Assembly (NCBI RefSeq): GCF_004341235.1
Contig: NZ_SLUP01000001.1
Coordinates: 434,001 to 498,000, forward strand
Reading direction: 5' to 3'
Length of the DNA: 64,000 nucleotides
Source of the DNA: Mariniflexile fucanivorans
GTDB lineage: Bacteria; Bacteroidota; Bacteroidia; Flavobacteriales; Flavobacteriaceae
The notes beneath the pieces are model-generated. The model was not told the origin of the DNA. It saw only the letters and a program-made list of their open reading frames with translations, and did no database searches. Below, in pieces: positions 8,895-17,494 of the stretch; position 1 is the first letter of the stretch, and each line of letters begins with the position of its first letter. Made by a program: the position numbers and the translations under genes.

Positions 8895-10610
8895 ATGATT
8901 AAAAACACAAATTTCATATTTAAAATAATAGTACTCCTATTAATATTAAATTCTTGTAAGGAATCTAAAATTCCAATTACAAAACCCCAATATTCCAGAG
9001 GTTTAGTTACAGAAAATGCCATGGTTGTATCTGCACGCATGGAAGCCTCTAACATTGGTGCTGAAATACTTAAAAATGGCGGAAATGCTTTTGACGCTAT
9101 GGTCGCTACGGAGTTAGCCTTGGCTGTTGTTTATCCATACGCAGGTAATTTGGGCGGGGGTGGTTTTATGGTTTACAGAATGGAAAATGGCGATGTAGGC
9201 AGTTTAGATTATAGAGAAAAAGCACCACTAGCTGCAACTAAAAACATGTATTTAGATGAAAACGGGCATATTATTCCTAATAAAAGTACACTTGGCGGCT
9301 TGTCTGTGGGTGTACCTGGTACCATAGCAGGAATGTTTGAAGTTCATGAAAAATTTGGATTATTACCAATAAAAAATGTATTAAACCCTATTATTGAATT
9401 AGCTACCAAAGGTTTTATTGTTACAGAAAAACAAGAAAAAAGAATGGCAGCATATCAATCTTATTTTAGACAAGTAAATAAAGCTTCAATTTTATTCGAA
9501 AAAAAATGGCAAAAAAACGACACCATAAAAAACTTGCCTTTAGCAAATACCCTAAAACGCATATTATTAAATGGTAAAGACGAGTTTTATAAAGGTGAAA
9601 CCGCCAAAATTTTAGTGAATTTTTTACAAGATAATGGTAGTATAATTACAGAAGAAGATTTGATAAAATACGAACCAAAATGGCGAACACCCATCACCTT
9701 TAATTATAAAGATTTAAAAATTATATCCATGTCTCCTCCATCAAGTGGAGGTATTTGTTTAGCGCAAATTTTAAAAATGATTGAACCTTATAACCTAAAT
9801 AATTATGGGCATAATGCTATTGAAACCATTCAAGTTATCACAGAAGCTGAAAGACGTGCTTATGCTGATAGGAGCCATTTTTTAGGAGATCCAGATTTTG
9901 TTCAAATTCCTGTCCAAACATTAATAAGCACACCCTATTTAAAAGAAAGGATGAACAATTTTTCATTTTCAAAAGCTACAGCCTCTAAAGACATCAACTA
10001 TGGAACTGTGGACATAATTGAAAGTGATGAAACCACACATTATTCTATTGTCGATTCTTTTGGCAATACTATTTCAGCAACAACAACCTTAAATGGCGCC
10101 TATGGATCTAAATTATATTGTTCTGAACTTGGTTTCTTTTTAAATAATGAAATGGATGATTTTAGCAGCAAACCTGGAACACCAAATATGTTTGGTTTAA
10201 TAGGGTCGGAAGCCAATAGTATCGCCCCAGAAAAACGTATGCTAAGTTCCATGACACCTACTATTATTGAAAAAAACGGAAAATTATTTATGTCTGTTGG
10301 TACGCCTGGAGGTTCTACCATTATCACTTCAGTTTTACAAACGATTCTAAATGTTTATGAATTTAACATGACTATGCAACAAGCGGTAGATGCCCCTCGG
10401 TTTCATCATCAATGGTTGCCAGATGAAATTAGAATGGAACCAAACTCTTTTAATAAAAGCACGATAGACAAACTTAAAGCTTTAGGCTATTTTATAAATG
10501 AAACAGACTCTCCAGTAATAGGAAAAGTGGATGGAATTCTTGTTTTAGATGATGGAAAACTAGAAGGCGGTGCCGACCACAGAGGCGATGATGCATCGGT
10601 TGGATTTTAA
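8895..10610 (+). CDS. ggt: Gamma-glutamyltransferase (lipoprotein)
   Basis: This enzyme cleaves the gamma-glutamyl bond of glutathione and related peptides in the periplasm or at the outer membrane. The precursor (571 residues from the ATG at 8895; a TTG two codons upstream is possible) has a lipobox LILNSC near residue 21. It has the large-subunit motif GNLGGGGFMVYR and the small-subunit start TTHYSIVD near residue 380, whose first Thr is the autoprocessing and catalytic nucleophile, followed by LSSMTPTI and GTPGGSTIIT oxyanion and substrate residues. All hallmarks for self-cleavage are intact. It stands alone between the MITE-like element and aspS. Confidence 0.93.
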   Translation: MIKNTNFIFKIIVLLLILNSCKESKIPITKPQYSRGLVTENAMVVSARMEASNIGAEILKNGGNAFDAMVATELALAVVYPYAGNLGGGGFMVYRMENGDVGSLDYREKAPLAATKNMYLDENGHIIPNKSTLGGLSVGVPGTIAGMFEVHEKFGLLPIKNVLNPIIELATKGFIVTEKQEKRMAAYQSYFRQVNKASILFEKKWQKNDTIKNLPLANTLKRILLNGKDEFYKGETAKILVNFLQDNGSIITEEDLIKYEPKWRTPITFNYKDLKIISMSPPSSGGICLAQILKMIEPYNLNNYGHNAIETIQVITEAERRAYADRSHFLGDPDFVQIPVQTLISTPYLKERMNNFSFSKATASKDINYGTVDIIESDETTHYSIVDSFGNTISATTTLNGAYGSKLYCSELGFFLNNEMDDFSSKPGTPNMFGLIGSEANSIAPEKRMLSSMTPTIIEKNGKLFMSVGTPGGSTIITSVLQTILNVYEFNMTMQQAVDAPRFHHQWLPDEIRMEPNSFNKSTIDKLKALGYFINETDSPVIGKVDGILVLDDGKLEGGADHRGDDASVGF

Positions 10611-10712
10611 TTTTTATTTAAAAAAAACAAATCAAAGTAATCAATCCATTTAATTAAATTAATGCAGCTTTAAAAAAGAATACCAAAACATTTCTACTCT
10701 GTGGTATTTCAT

Positions 10713-10720
10713 TAAATTTG
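10713..10720 (+). promoter_or_regulatory. Putative -7 element of the aspS promoter
   Basis: TAAATTTG matches the Bacteroidetes -7 consensus TAnnTTTG and lies 17 bases before the aspS start. The -33 region holds only TTTC at 10691-10694 with an 18-base spacer, so the match is partial. Confidence 0.45.
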
Positions 10721-10737
10721 CACTTCAATTTTTAACT

Positions 10738-12492
10738 ATGTATAGAAGTCATAATTGTGGTGAATTAAACGCATCGCATATTAATAAAGAAGTAACACTT
10801 GCTGGGTGGGTACAAAAATCTAGAGATAAAGGTTTTATTGTTTGGGTCGATTTACGCGATCGTTACGGCATCACCCAACTTGTTTTTGATGAAGAACGCA
10901 GCTCTAAAGAGATGCTTTTACAAGCACAAAACTTAGGGCGTGAGTTCGTAATTCAAGTAAAAGGAACTGTTATTGAACGCGCTTCCAAAAACCCAAATAT
11001 GCCAACTGGCGACATTGAAATATTAGTTTCAGAACTAACTATTTTAAATGAAGCATTATTGCCACCTTTCACTATTGAAGATAAAACCGATGGTGGTGAA
11101 GAGTTAAGAATGAAATACCGTTACCTGGATATTCGTAGAAATCCAGTAAAAAATAGCTTGATTTTTAGACATAAAGTAACACAAGAGGTTAGAAATTATC
11201 TTTCTAAAGAAGGTTTTATTGAAGTTGAAACGCCTTATTTAATAAAATCGACTCCAGAAGGCGCACGCGATTTTGTAGTGCCATCACGTATGAATGCGGG
11301 TCAGTTTTATGCCCTACCACAATCGCCTCAAACCTTCAAACAACTATTGATGGTTGGTGGCATGGATAAATATTTCCAAATTGTGAAATGTTTTAGAGAT
11401 GAAGATTTACGTGCCGATAGACAGCCCGAATTCACACAAATAGATTGTGAAATGGCGTTTATTGAGCAGGAAGATATTTTAAATGCGTTTGAAGGGTTGA
11501 CACGTCATTTACTAAAAGAAGTGAATGGTGTTGACATTGAAAAATTCCCAAGAATGCTTTATGACGATGCCATGCGTTTATACGGAAACGACAAACCAGA
11601 CATCCGTTTTGGTATGCAGTTTGGAGAACTTAATGAAGTTGCCCAACATAAAGATTTTGGCGTTTTTAATTCTGCCGAATTAGTTGTTGGTATTGCAGTT
11701 CCTGGCGGAAACGCTTATACTAGAAAAGAAATTGATCAATTAATCGATTGGGTTAAGCGCCCACAAATTGGTGCTTTAGGAATGGTTTATTGTCGTTGTA
11801 ACGACGATGGTACTTATAAATCTTCCGTAGATAAATTTTATGATGAAGGTGATTTAGCAAAATGGGCAGAAGTTACTGGCGCAAAAGCAGGCGATTTAAT
11901 TTGTGTGCTCTCAGGCGATAAAAATAAAGTACGTACCCAATTAAGTGCATTACGTATGGAATTTGCAGAGCGTTTAGGACTAAGAAATCCTAAGGAATTT
12001 GCACCGCTTTGGGTTATGGATTTCCCGTTATTGGAATGGGATGAAGACACCGAACGTTACCACGCCATGCATCACCCGTTCACATCACCAAAACCAGGAC
12101 AGTTGGAATTATTAAAAACAAATCCTGGTGACGTAAAAGCCAACGCCTACGATTTGGTAATGAACGGAAACGAAATTGGTGGTGGTTCTATACGTATTCA
12201 CGATAAAGAAACCCAAGCCTTAATGTTCGATTACTTAGGGTTTACTCCTGAACAAGCAAAAGCACAATTTGGCTTTTTAATGGATGCCTTTCAATATGGT
12301 GCACCACCACACGGTGGTTTAGCATTTGGGTTGGATAGATTAGTTGCAATTCTTGGCGGACAAGAAACCATTCGCGATTTTATCGCATTCCCAAAAAATA
12401 ACTCAGGACGCGATGTGATGATTGATGCACCTGCCGCTATTGACGATGCACAATTAACAGAACTAAGCCTAAAACTTAATTTAAAATCTTAA
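10738..12492 (+). CDS. aspS: Aspartyl-tRNA synthetase
   Basis: This is a class IIb aminoacyl-tRNA synthetase that charges tRNA with aspartate. At 584 residues it matches the bacterial form: an N-terminal OB-fold anticodon-binding domain (about 1-105, [22 protein letters not shown]), a catalytic core with motif 2 [18 protein letters not shown], the bacterial GAD insertion (about 285-410) and motif 3 [16 protein letters not shown] near 530. The start is the ATG 17 bases after a promoter-like element, and a strong terminator hairpin follows the stop. It is a single-gene unit. Whether it also charges tRNA-Asn cannot be decided here. Confidence 0.97.
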   Translation: MYRSHNCGELNASHINKEVTLAGWVQKSRDKGFIVWVDLRDRYGITQLVFDEERSSKEMLLQAQNLGREFVIQVKGTVIERASKNPNMPTGDIEILVSELTILNEALLPPFTIEDKTDGGEELRMKYRYLDIRRNPVKNSLIFRHKVTQEVRNYLSKEGFIEVETPYLIKSTPEGARDFVVPSRMNAGQFYALPQSPQTFKQLLMVGGMDKYFQIVKCFRDEDLRADRQPEFTQIDCEMAFIEQEDILNAFEGLTRHLLKEVNGVDIEKFPRMLYDDAMRLYGNDKPDIRFGMQFGELNEVAQHKDFGVFNSAELVVGIAVPGGNAYTRKEIDQLIDWVKRPQIGALGMVYCRCNDDGTYKSSVDKFYDEGDLAKWAEVTGAKAGDLICVLSGDKNKVRTQLSALRMEFAERLGLRNPKEFAPLWVMDFPLLEWDEDTERYHAMHHPFTSPKPGQLELLKTNPGDVKANAYDLVMNGNEIGGGSIRIHDKETQALMFDYLGFTPEQAKAQFGFLMDAFQYGAPPHGGLAFGLDRLVAILGGQETIRDFIAFPKNNSGRDVMIDAPAAIDDAQLTELSLKLNLKS

Positions 12493-12497
12493 AAATT

Positions 12498-12522
12498 AAT
12501 CCTGCGTAAAGCAGGATTTTTT
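12498..12522 (+). terminator. Intrinsic terminator of aspS
   Basis: A perfect 8-bp stem AATCCTGC/GCAGGATT with the loop GTAAA is followed by a run of six T, six bases after the aspS stop codon. Confidence 0.85.
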
Positions 12523-12535
12523 AGTAAATCTAATC

Positions 12536-14329
12536 ATGCCAAAACAAACCATTTTAAAACAATTACTCATCTGGAGGGCAAAACATATTTCTCACAGACA
12601 ATTTGTTTATATCCTTAGTATAATAATTGGTTTCACCTCAGGTGTGGGAGCTGTTGTTTTAAAAAACTTAACGCACTTTTTTCAGCACCTATTAGAAGGC
12701 AAATTAATTAAGTATTACCACCATGCTTTTTACTTTTTATTTCCTATTCTTGGGCTTACACTTGTTTATTTAATTATTAAATATATTATTAGAAACAAAG
12801 TGAGTCATGGGATTCCTTCCACCCTTTTCGCCATTTCCAAGCGAAAAGGTATCATGAGAAGATACCAAATGTTTGGTTCTATTTTAACGGCACCCATTAC
12901 AGTTGGTTTTGGTGGTTCTGTTGGACTAGAAGGTCCTACGGTGGCAACAGGTGCTGCGATAGGTTCCAATATTTCGAGAATGTTTCATATGAACCAAACC
13001 ACTCGAAATTTATTAATTGGTTGTGCCGCAGCTGGTGCCATGAGCTCTATTTTTAAAGCTCCTATTGCAGCTATTATTTTTGCTATAGAAGTGTTTAGTT
13101 TAGATTTAACAATCGCCTCTATGCTTCCTCTTTTATTAGCGTCACTTTCGGCGATTTTAACATCTTATTTTTTCTTTGGAGATGATATTCTATTGCCTTT
13201 TAAAATTGAAGATAAATTTGTAATCTCAGACACTCCTTTTTACATGGTTCTTGGTGTTTTTGCCGCTATTACTTCTATTTATTTCACGCAGGTTTACCAT
13301 AAAATCCATACACTATTTGATACCTTTAACTCCCCCATAAAACGCCTGATTATTGGCGGAATAGGCTTAGGTGTTCTTATTTACTTTATTCCGCCACTTT
13401 ATGGTGAAGGGTTTGATGTTATTAATAATTTAATTGCAGGTAATGTTGAAATAGCTTTAGAACAAAATGTCATGCAAATGGATTTAACAAATATTTGGAT
13501 TGTTATATTGCTGCTGTCTGGCCTGGTGTTTTTTAAAATCATAGCGAGTTCATTAACCTTTGGTGCTGGCGGTGTGGGCGGTATTTTTGCTCCTACACTT
13601 TTTATGGGTAGCATCATGGGCAATTGCATAGCTAAAATAATTAATAACTGCGGCTTATTTAACGCCCCAGTTTCCGAAAGTAATTTCTCCTTAGTTGGTA
13701 TGGCAGGTTTATTAGCGGGGGTTTTACATGCGCCTTTAACGGCTATTTTCTTAATTGCAGAATTAACGAGTGGTTACGAACTTATTATTCCTTTAATGCT
13801 CACCGCCACTATAGCATACGGTTTAACTAAATATTTTAGTCCGCATTCTGTTTATAATATGCAACTTGCAAGAAAAGGCGACTTAATTACTCACGACAAA
13901 GACCATGCAGTACTAACTTTAATGGATATAGATAAAGTGATTGAAACCAATTTTGTAACCATCACATCGAATATGAATTTGGGAGAAATTGTACATACAG
14001 CTGTTATCAAATCAAACCGTAATATTTTTCCTGTTGTAAAATCTAAAACTCAAGAGTTAGTAGGCGTTATACTTTTAGACGATTTAAGACCTATTATGTT
14101 CGATCAAGATTTATATGGCGATGTGGTAGCACACGATATTATGCAACCAGCACCTGAAATTATTGACTTTGATAAAGACAAAATGACCGAAATCATGCAA
14201 AAATTTCAGGATAGTAGTGCATGGAACTTGCCGGTAATTAAAGATGGAAAATACTTCGGATTTATTTCAAAATCGAAACTATTAACCGCTTATAGGCGTC
14301 AATTAATAACCTTGCAAGGCAACACATAA
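12536..14329 (+). CDS. ClC-type chloride channel/antiporter with CBS pair (copy 1)
   Basis: This is an integral membrane anion transporter of 597 residues with a ClC core (about 20-440) and a cytosolic pair of CBS domains (about 455-590). Anion-pathway motifs seen are SHGIP (90-94), GSVGLEGP with the gating glutamate at Glu132, GGIFAP (349-353) and the inner-gate Tyr414 in TSGYELIIP. The position of the intracellular proton glutamate of E. coli ClC (after the conserved Glu185) is Val186, as in ClC channels. Whether it is a channel or a weakly coupled exchanger is therefore open. It is followed after 74 bases by a paralogue on the same strand. Confidence 0.92.
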   Translation: MPKQTILKQLLIWRAKHISHRQFVYILSIIIGFTSGVGAVVLKNLTHFFQHLLEGKLIKYYHHAFYFLFPILGLTLVYLIIKYIIRNKVSHGIPSTLFAISKRKGIMRRYQMFGSILTAPITVGFGGSVGLEGPTVATGAAIGSNISRMFHMNQTTRNLLIGCAAAGAMSSIFKAPIAAIIFAIEVFSLDLTIASMLPLLLASLSAILTSYFFFGDDILLPFKIEDKFVISDTPFYMVLGVFAAITSIYFTQVYHKIHTLFDTFNSPIKRLIIGGIGLGVLIYFIPPLYGEGFDVINNLIAGNVEIALEQNVMQMDLTNIWIVILLLSGLVFFKIIASSLTFGAGGVGGIFAPTLFMGSIMGNCIAKIINNCGLFNAPVSESNFSLVGMAGLLAGVLHAPLTAIFLIAELTSGYELIIPLMLTATIAYGLTKYFSPHSVYNMQLARKGDLITHDKDHAVLTLMDIDKVIETNFVTITSNMNLGEIVHTAVIKSNRNIFPVVKSKTQELVGVILLDDLRPIMFDQDLYGDVVAHDIMQPAPEIIDFDKDKMTEIMQKFQDSSAWNLPVIKDGKYFGFISKSKLLTAYRRQLITLQGNT

Positions 14330-14403
14330 AGTCAAATTTGGCCTTCATTTAAATCGTCAAAACGAATACACTTTATCGCAGATTTATTTAGTATTTTTAT
14401 AAA

Positions 14404-16191
14404 ATGCCAATTAACTCAAAAAAACTGTTGCGCCAATTCTTAATCTGGAAATATAAACATATTTCAGAGCGCCAATTTATTTACATTCTTAGCGTATTGG
14501 TTGGGGTTTTTGCGGGTATGGGAACCGTTGTTCTTAAAAACTTAACCCATTATATTCGATCGTTATTAGAATTAGACTTCTTAAAAAACTATCAAAACAC
14601 GCTTTATTTTATATTCCCGATGATTGGTTTGGCATTGGTTTATATCATAAAACAAACTTGGCTTAAAAAACATATTGGTCATGGTATTTCAACCACTTTA
14701 TACGGATTATCAAAATTAAATGGCATTCTTCCAAGATATAATATTTACGCTGCATTAATTACAGCACCCTTAACGGCAGGGTTCGGTGGATCGGTTGGTT
14801 TACAAGGACCCGCGGTGAGTGTCGGGGCCGCTTTGGGATCTAACACCGCACAGTTTTTTCACATGAGTACCAAAACCCGTTTGCTTTTAATTGGTTGTGC
14901 TTCTGCGGGCGCTATGGCTTCCATGTTTAAAGCCCCCATCGCAGCGGTTGTTTTTGCTGTAGAAATTTTTAGTTTAGATATTGCTTTCACATCGTTGGTC
15001 CCCTTATTGCTGGCATCCATATCCGCAGTAATTACCTCCTATTTGTTTTTAGGAACCGATGTGTTGCTGCACGTCGATTTAACTGATAATTTTAATTTTA
15101 AAGATATACCACTGTATATTCTTTTAGGCATTGTAACTGCTATAACCTCTGTATATTTTTCAAAAGTATTTTTTGCCATTACCAACTTTTTTAAACAATT
15201 TGAAAGTCGTGCGGTGCGCCTATTAATTGGCGGATTAGCCATTGGTACCATGCTTTATTTTATTCCACCACTTTACGGTGAGGGTTACGGTATTATGAAC
15301 AACCTTTTAAAAGGCGACCATATAGCGGCCATTGGCAAAATGCCTTTCAATTTCGATTTAACCAACATTTGGGTTGTTATTGGTTTGCTTTTAGGCATCG
15401 CTGTTTTCAAGGCAGTTGCCATGACTACCACCTTTGGAGCTGGAGGCGTTGGCGGTATTTTTATCCCAACACTTATTATGGGCAGTGTTTTAGGCAATGT
15501 ATTTGCTAAAATAGTTAATAATATTGGCTTAAATTTATCGGTTCCCGAAGCTAATTTTACACTTTTAGGCATGACAGGTTTAATGGCAGGCGTGCTCCAT
15601 GCACCACTCACTGCCATTTTTCTTATAGCTGAAATTACAAGTGGCCATGAACTCTTTGTACCACTTATGATTGTTGCCGCTATTTCATTTGCCATTACAA
15701 AATATTACGTGTCGCACTCAATATATACTATGAAACTGGCTGAACGAGGCGAACTCTTAACACACGATAAAGACCAAAATGTACTCATGGTTTTAAACAT
15801 TGATAAAGTGATTGAAACTAATTTTATCGAACTCTCCCCAGATATGAAATTAAAAGATCTGCTGGAAAATGCCGTTGCCAAATCGTCCCGTAATCATTTT
15901 CCGGTAGTTAATGAAAATCGAGAATTTATGGGCGTCGTACTCTTAGACGATATCCGGCATATTATGTTTAAAACAGACCTATACGATAAAATTGACGTTT
16001 CTAGCTTAATGCACGCCGATGCCGATATTATTAGTTACGAAGGCGATTCCATGAATGTTATAATGGATAAATTTAAAAATAGTGGCGCGTGGAATTTGCC
16101 CGTTATCAAACATGGCAAATATTACGGCTATATATCTAAATCCAAACTACTTACGGCCTACAGACGGCAATTAATAAAACACACAAAATAA
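14404..16191 (+). CDS. ClC-type anion transporter with CBS pair (divergent copy 2)
   Basis: This 595-residue paralogue of the preceding protein has the same layout: membrane core, then two CBS domains (about 455-590). Three anion-pathway positions differ. The gating glutamate is Gln134 (GSVGLQGP), the Pro of the first filter motif is Ser96 (GHGIS), and the inner-gate Tyr is His415 (TSGHELFVP). The proton-glutamate position is Ile188. GGIFIP at 350-355 is kept. The frame is fully open, so this is not a pseudogene. Known E. coli ClC mutants with Gln at the gate lose proton coupling and pore gating, so a constitutively open or differently selective pathway is plausible but unproven. Confidence 0.9.
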   Translation: MPINSKKLLRQFLIWKYKHISERQFIYILSVLVGVFAGMGTVVLKNLTHYIRSLLELDFLKNYQNTLYFIFPMIGLALVYIIKQTWLKKHIGHGISTTLYGLSKLNGILPRYNIYAALITAPLTAGFGGSVGLQGPAVSVGAALGSNTAQFFHMSTKTRLLLIGCASAGAMASMFKAPIAAVVFAVEIFSLDIAFTSLVPLLLASISAVITSYLFLGTDVLLHVDLTDNFNFKDIPLYILLGIVTAITSVYFSKVFFAITNFFKQFESRAVRLLIGGLAIGTMLYFIPPLYGEGYGIMNNLLKGDHIAAIGKMPFNFDLTNIWVVIGLLLGIAVFKAVAMTTTFGAGGVGGIFIPTLIMGSVLGNVFAKIVNNIGLNLSVPEANFTLLGMTGLMAGVLHAPLTAIFLIAEITSGHELFVPLMIVAAISFAITKYYVSHSIYTMKLAERGELLTHDKDQNVLMVLNIDKVIETNFIELSPDMKLKDLLENAVAKSSRNHFPVVNENREFMGVVLLDDIRHIMFKTDLYDKIDVSSLMHADADIISYEGDSMNVIMDKFKNSGAWNLPVIKHGKYYGYISKSKLLTAYRRQLIKHTK

Positions 16192-16226
16192 CCCTTTAAT
16201 TATCTACTAAACTCGACTAACTAAAA

Positions 16227-16463
16227 ATGAAATACCTTATACTCATACTACTTATAGCCGCTTTCGGAAGTATTTTAGCAGGATACTTTCTAGATAACGA
16301 ATATTCACAAAAACTCATTGGTTTTGGAGTTATGGGCTTATTTTTCATCGTTTTTCCATTATTTTCATACTACCGCTGGAAAGATAAAGATGTCAAGGAT
16401 TATATGCTTACCAAAGAGAATTTAGATAAAATGCGTGAAAACCAAAAAGAAAAAAAGTATTAG
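16227..16463 (+). CDS. Small two-helix membrane protein
   Basis: I do not recognise the family. The 78-residue protein has two predicted membrane helices, about residues 3-22 and 33-54, and a charged lysine-rich tail (KENLDKMRENQKEKK) likely to be cytosolic. It starts 35 bases after the second ClC gene on the same strand and could be co-transcribed with it. It lies before a repeat-rich non-coding stretch. Confidence 0.65.
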   Translation: MKYLILILLIAAFGSILAGYFLDNEYSQKLIGFGVMGLFFIVFPLFSYYRWKDKDVKDYMLTKENLDKMRENQKEKKY

Positions 16464-16954
16464 CATTTGGGCGTTCCCCTACGGGTCGCGCTTTCACTAC
16501 TCGCTGCCTTCTGCGTCGGCGAGCTCAAACAAACCGTTCAATCGCTAACGCGGGGTTATTTACAGTGTTCAGTCTCAGTCTCAGTTTTCAGTTCTTGTCA
16601 GGTTGAGCGAAGTCGAAACCTCTTAAGTCTTCAGTCGCAGTCTCAGTTCTCAGTCTCAGTTTTCAGTTCTTGTCAGGTTGAGCGAAGTCGAAACCTCTTA
16701 AGTCTTCAGTCGCAGTCTCAGTTCTCACTTAAGTATGTCAGGTTGAGCGCAGTCGAAACCATTTATCCGTGAAACTCCGTGAAATCCGTGTCAAAAAAAG
16801 TCTTCAGTCGCAGTCTCAGTTTTCAGTTTCATGTCAGGTTGAGCGCAGTCGAAACCTCTATACCAACCAATTTTAAAAACCTTTCGACTTACTCCGTAAG
16901 CTACCTTCGTCTAAAATGTATTTTAACCTCGTTAATACTCAAGGTGACAACAAC
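16464..16954. repeat. Repeat field between the ClC operon and tadA
   Basis: I see no gene in these 491 bases. Bases 16466-16500 resemble a dispersed GGGCGTT-CCC-GGGTCG-GCTTTC element also present near 24285 and 44970. A 25-base motif beginning TGTCAGGTTGAGCG and ending GTCGAAACC occurs four times in direct orientation (16596-16620, 16671-16695, 16736-16760, 16832-16856). The first two copies lie in a 75-base tandem duplication. Between them lie degenerate CAGTCTCAGT and CTTCAGTCGCAG runs. Open frames through this field are by-products of the repeats. Confidence 0.85.
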
Positions 16955-17404
16955 CTAATTCAAATTACGCTTCTGTATAAAAAACCGTTTCAAAAGCTCA
17001 GAAGCCTCATCTTCCAAAACCCCACCTTTTATAACCGTTTTAGGATGCAATTTGGTATTCAAATTGATACACCCACGTTCCAAATCTCTAGCACCATACA
17101 CAATTTTCGAAATCTGGCTCCAATACAAAGCCCCAGCACACATTTGGCAAGGTTCTAAGGTTACATAAAGCGTGCAATCTTTTAAATATTTTCCACCTAA
17201 AAAATTGGATGCCGCAGTGATAGCCTGCATTTCTGCATGCGCCGTCACATCGGTTAAAAGTTCGGTTAAATTATGTCCTCTGGCAATCACTCTATTATCA
17301 ATAACAATAACAGCGCCTACAGGAATTTCGCCCTTATCAAAAGCCATTTCAGCTTCTTGCAAAGCTTTTTTCATAAAATAGGTGTCATCAAAAGGTTGTA
17401 ACAT
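16955..17404 (-). CDS. tadA: Nucleoside deaminase, probable tRNA adenosine-34 deaminase
   Basis: This zinc enzyme probably converts the wobble adenosine of tRNA-Arg to inosine. The 149 residues contain the cytidine/deoxycytidylate deaminase zinc site: His56-Ala-Glu58 (HAEMQA) and PCQMC with Cys86 and Cys89. FDKGEIPVGAVIV near residue 22 is typical of TadA. Closely related guanine deaminases share these motifs, so the tRNA role is inferred from overall similarity. It is transcribed divergently from dxs; CAAAAATA at 17430-17437 reads TATTTTTG on its strand and could be its -7 element. Confidence 0.88.
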   Translation of the reverse strand: MLQPFDDTYFMKKALQEAEMAFDKGEIPVGAVIVIDNRVIARGHNLTELLTDVTAHAEMQAITAASNFLGGKYLKDCTLYVTLEPCQMCAGALYWSQISKIVYGARDLERGCINLNTKLHPKTVIKGGVLEDEASELLKRFFIQKRNLN

Positions 17405-17479
17405 AAAAGAAACTTAGATTTTAAAAAATCAAAAATACAATTTCAAAATGATAATGTCGCTTGTATCGTTTTCAAATAT

Positions 17480-17487
17480 TACATTTG
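17480..17487 (+). promoter_or_regulatory. Putative -7 element of the dxs promoter
   Basis: TACATTTG matches the -7 consensus and lies 7 bases before the dxs ATG, predicting a nearly leaderless transcript. No good -33 TTTG is found at 19 bases; a TTG sits at 17461-17463. Confidence 0.5.
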
Positions 17488-17494
17488 TAAGCAC

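Noticed and set aside
16467-16772. 101-codon plus-strand frame in the repeat field
   Set aside because: It is made of the repeated TGTCAGGTTGAGCG and CAGTCTCAGT units and its peptide repeats accordingly, so it is not a gene.
16916-17158. 80-codon plus-strand frame opposite tadA
   Set aside because: It is a shadow antisense to the deaminase gene, with no domain or promoter.
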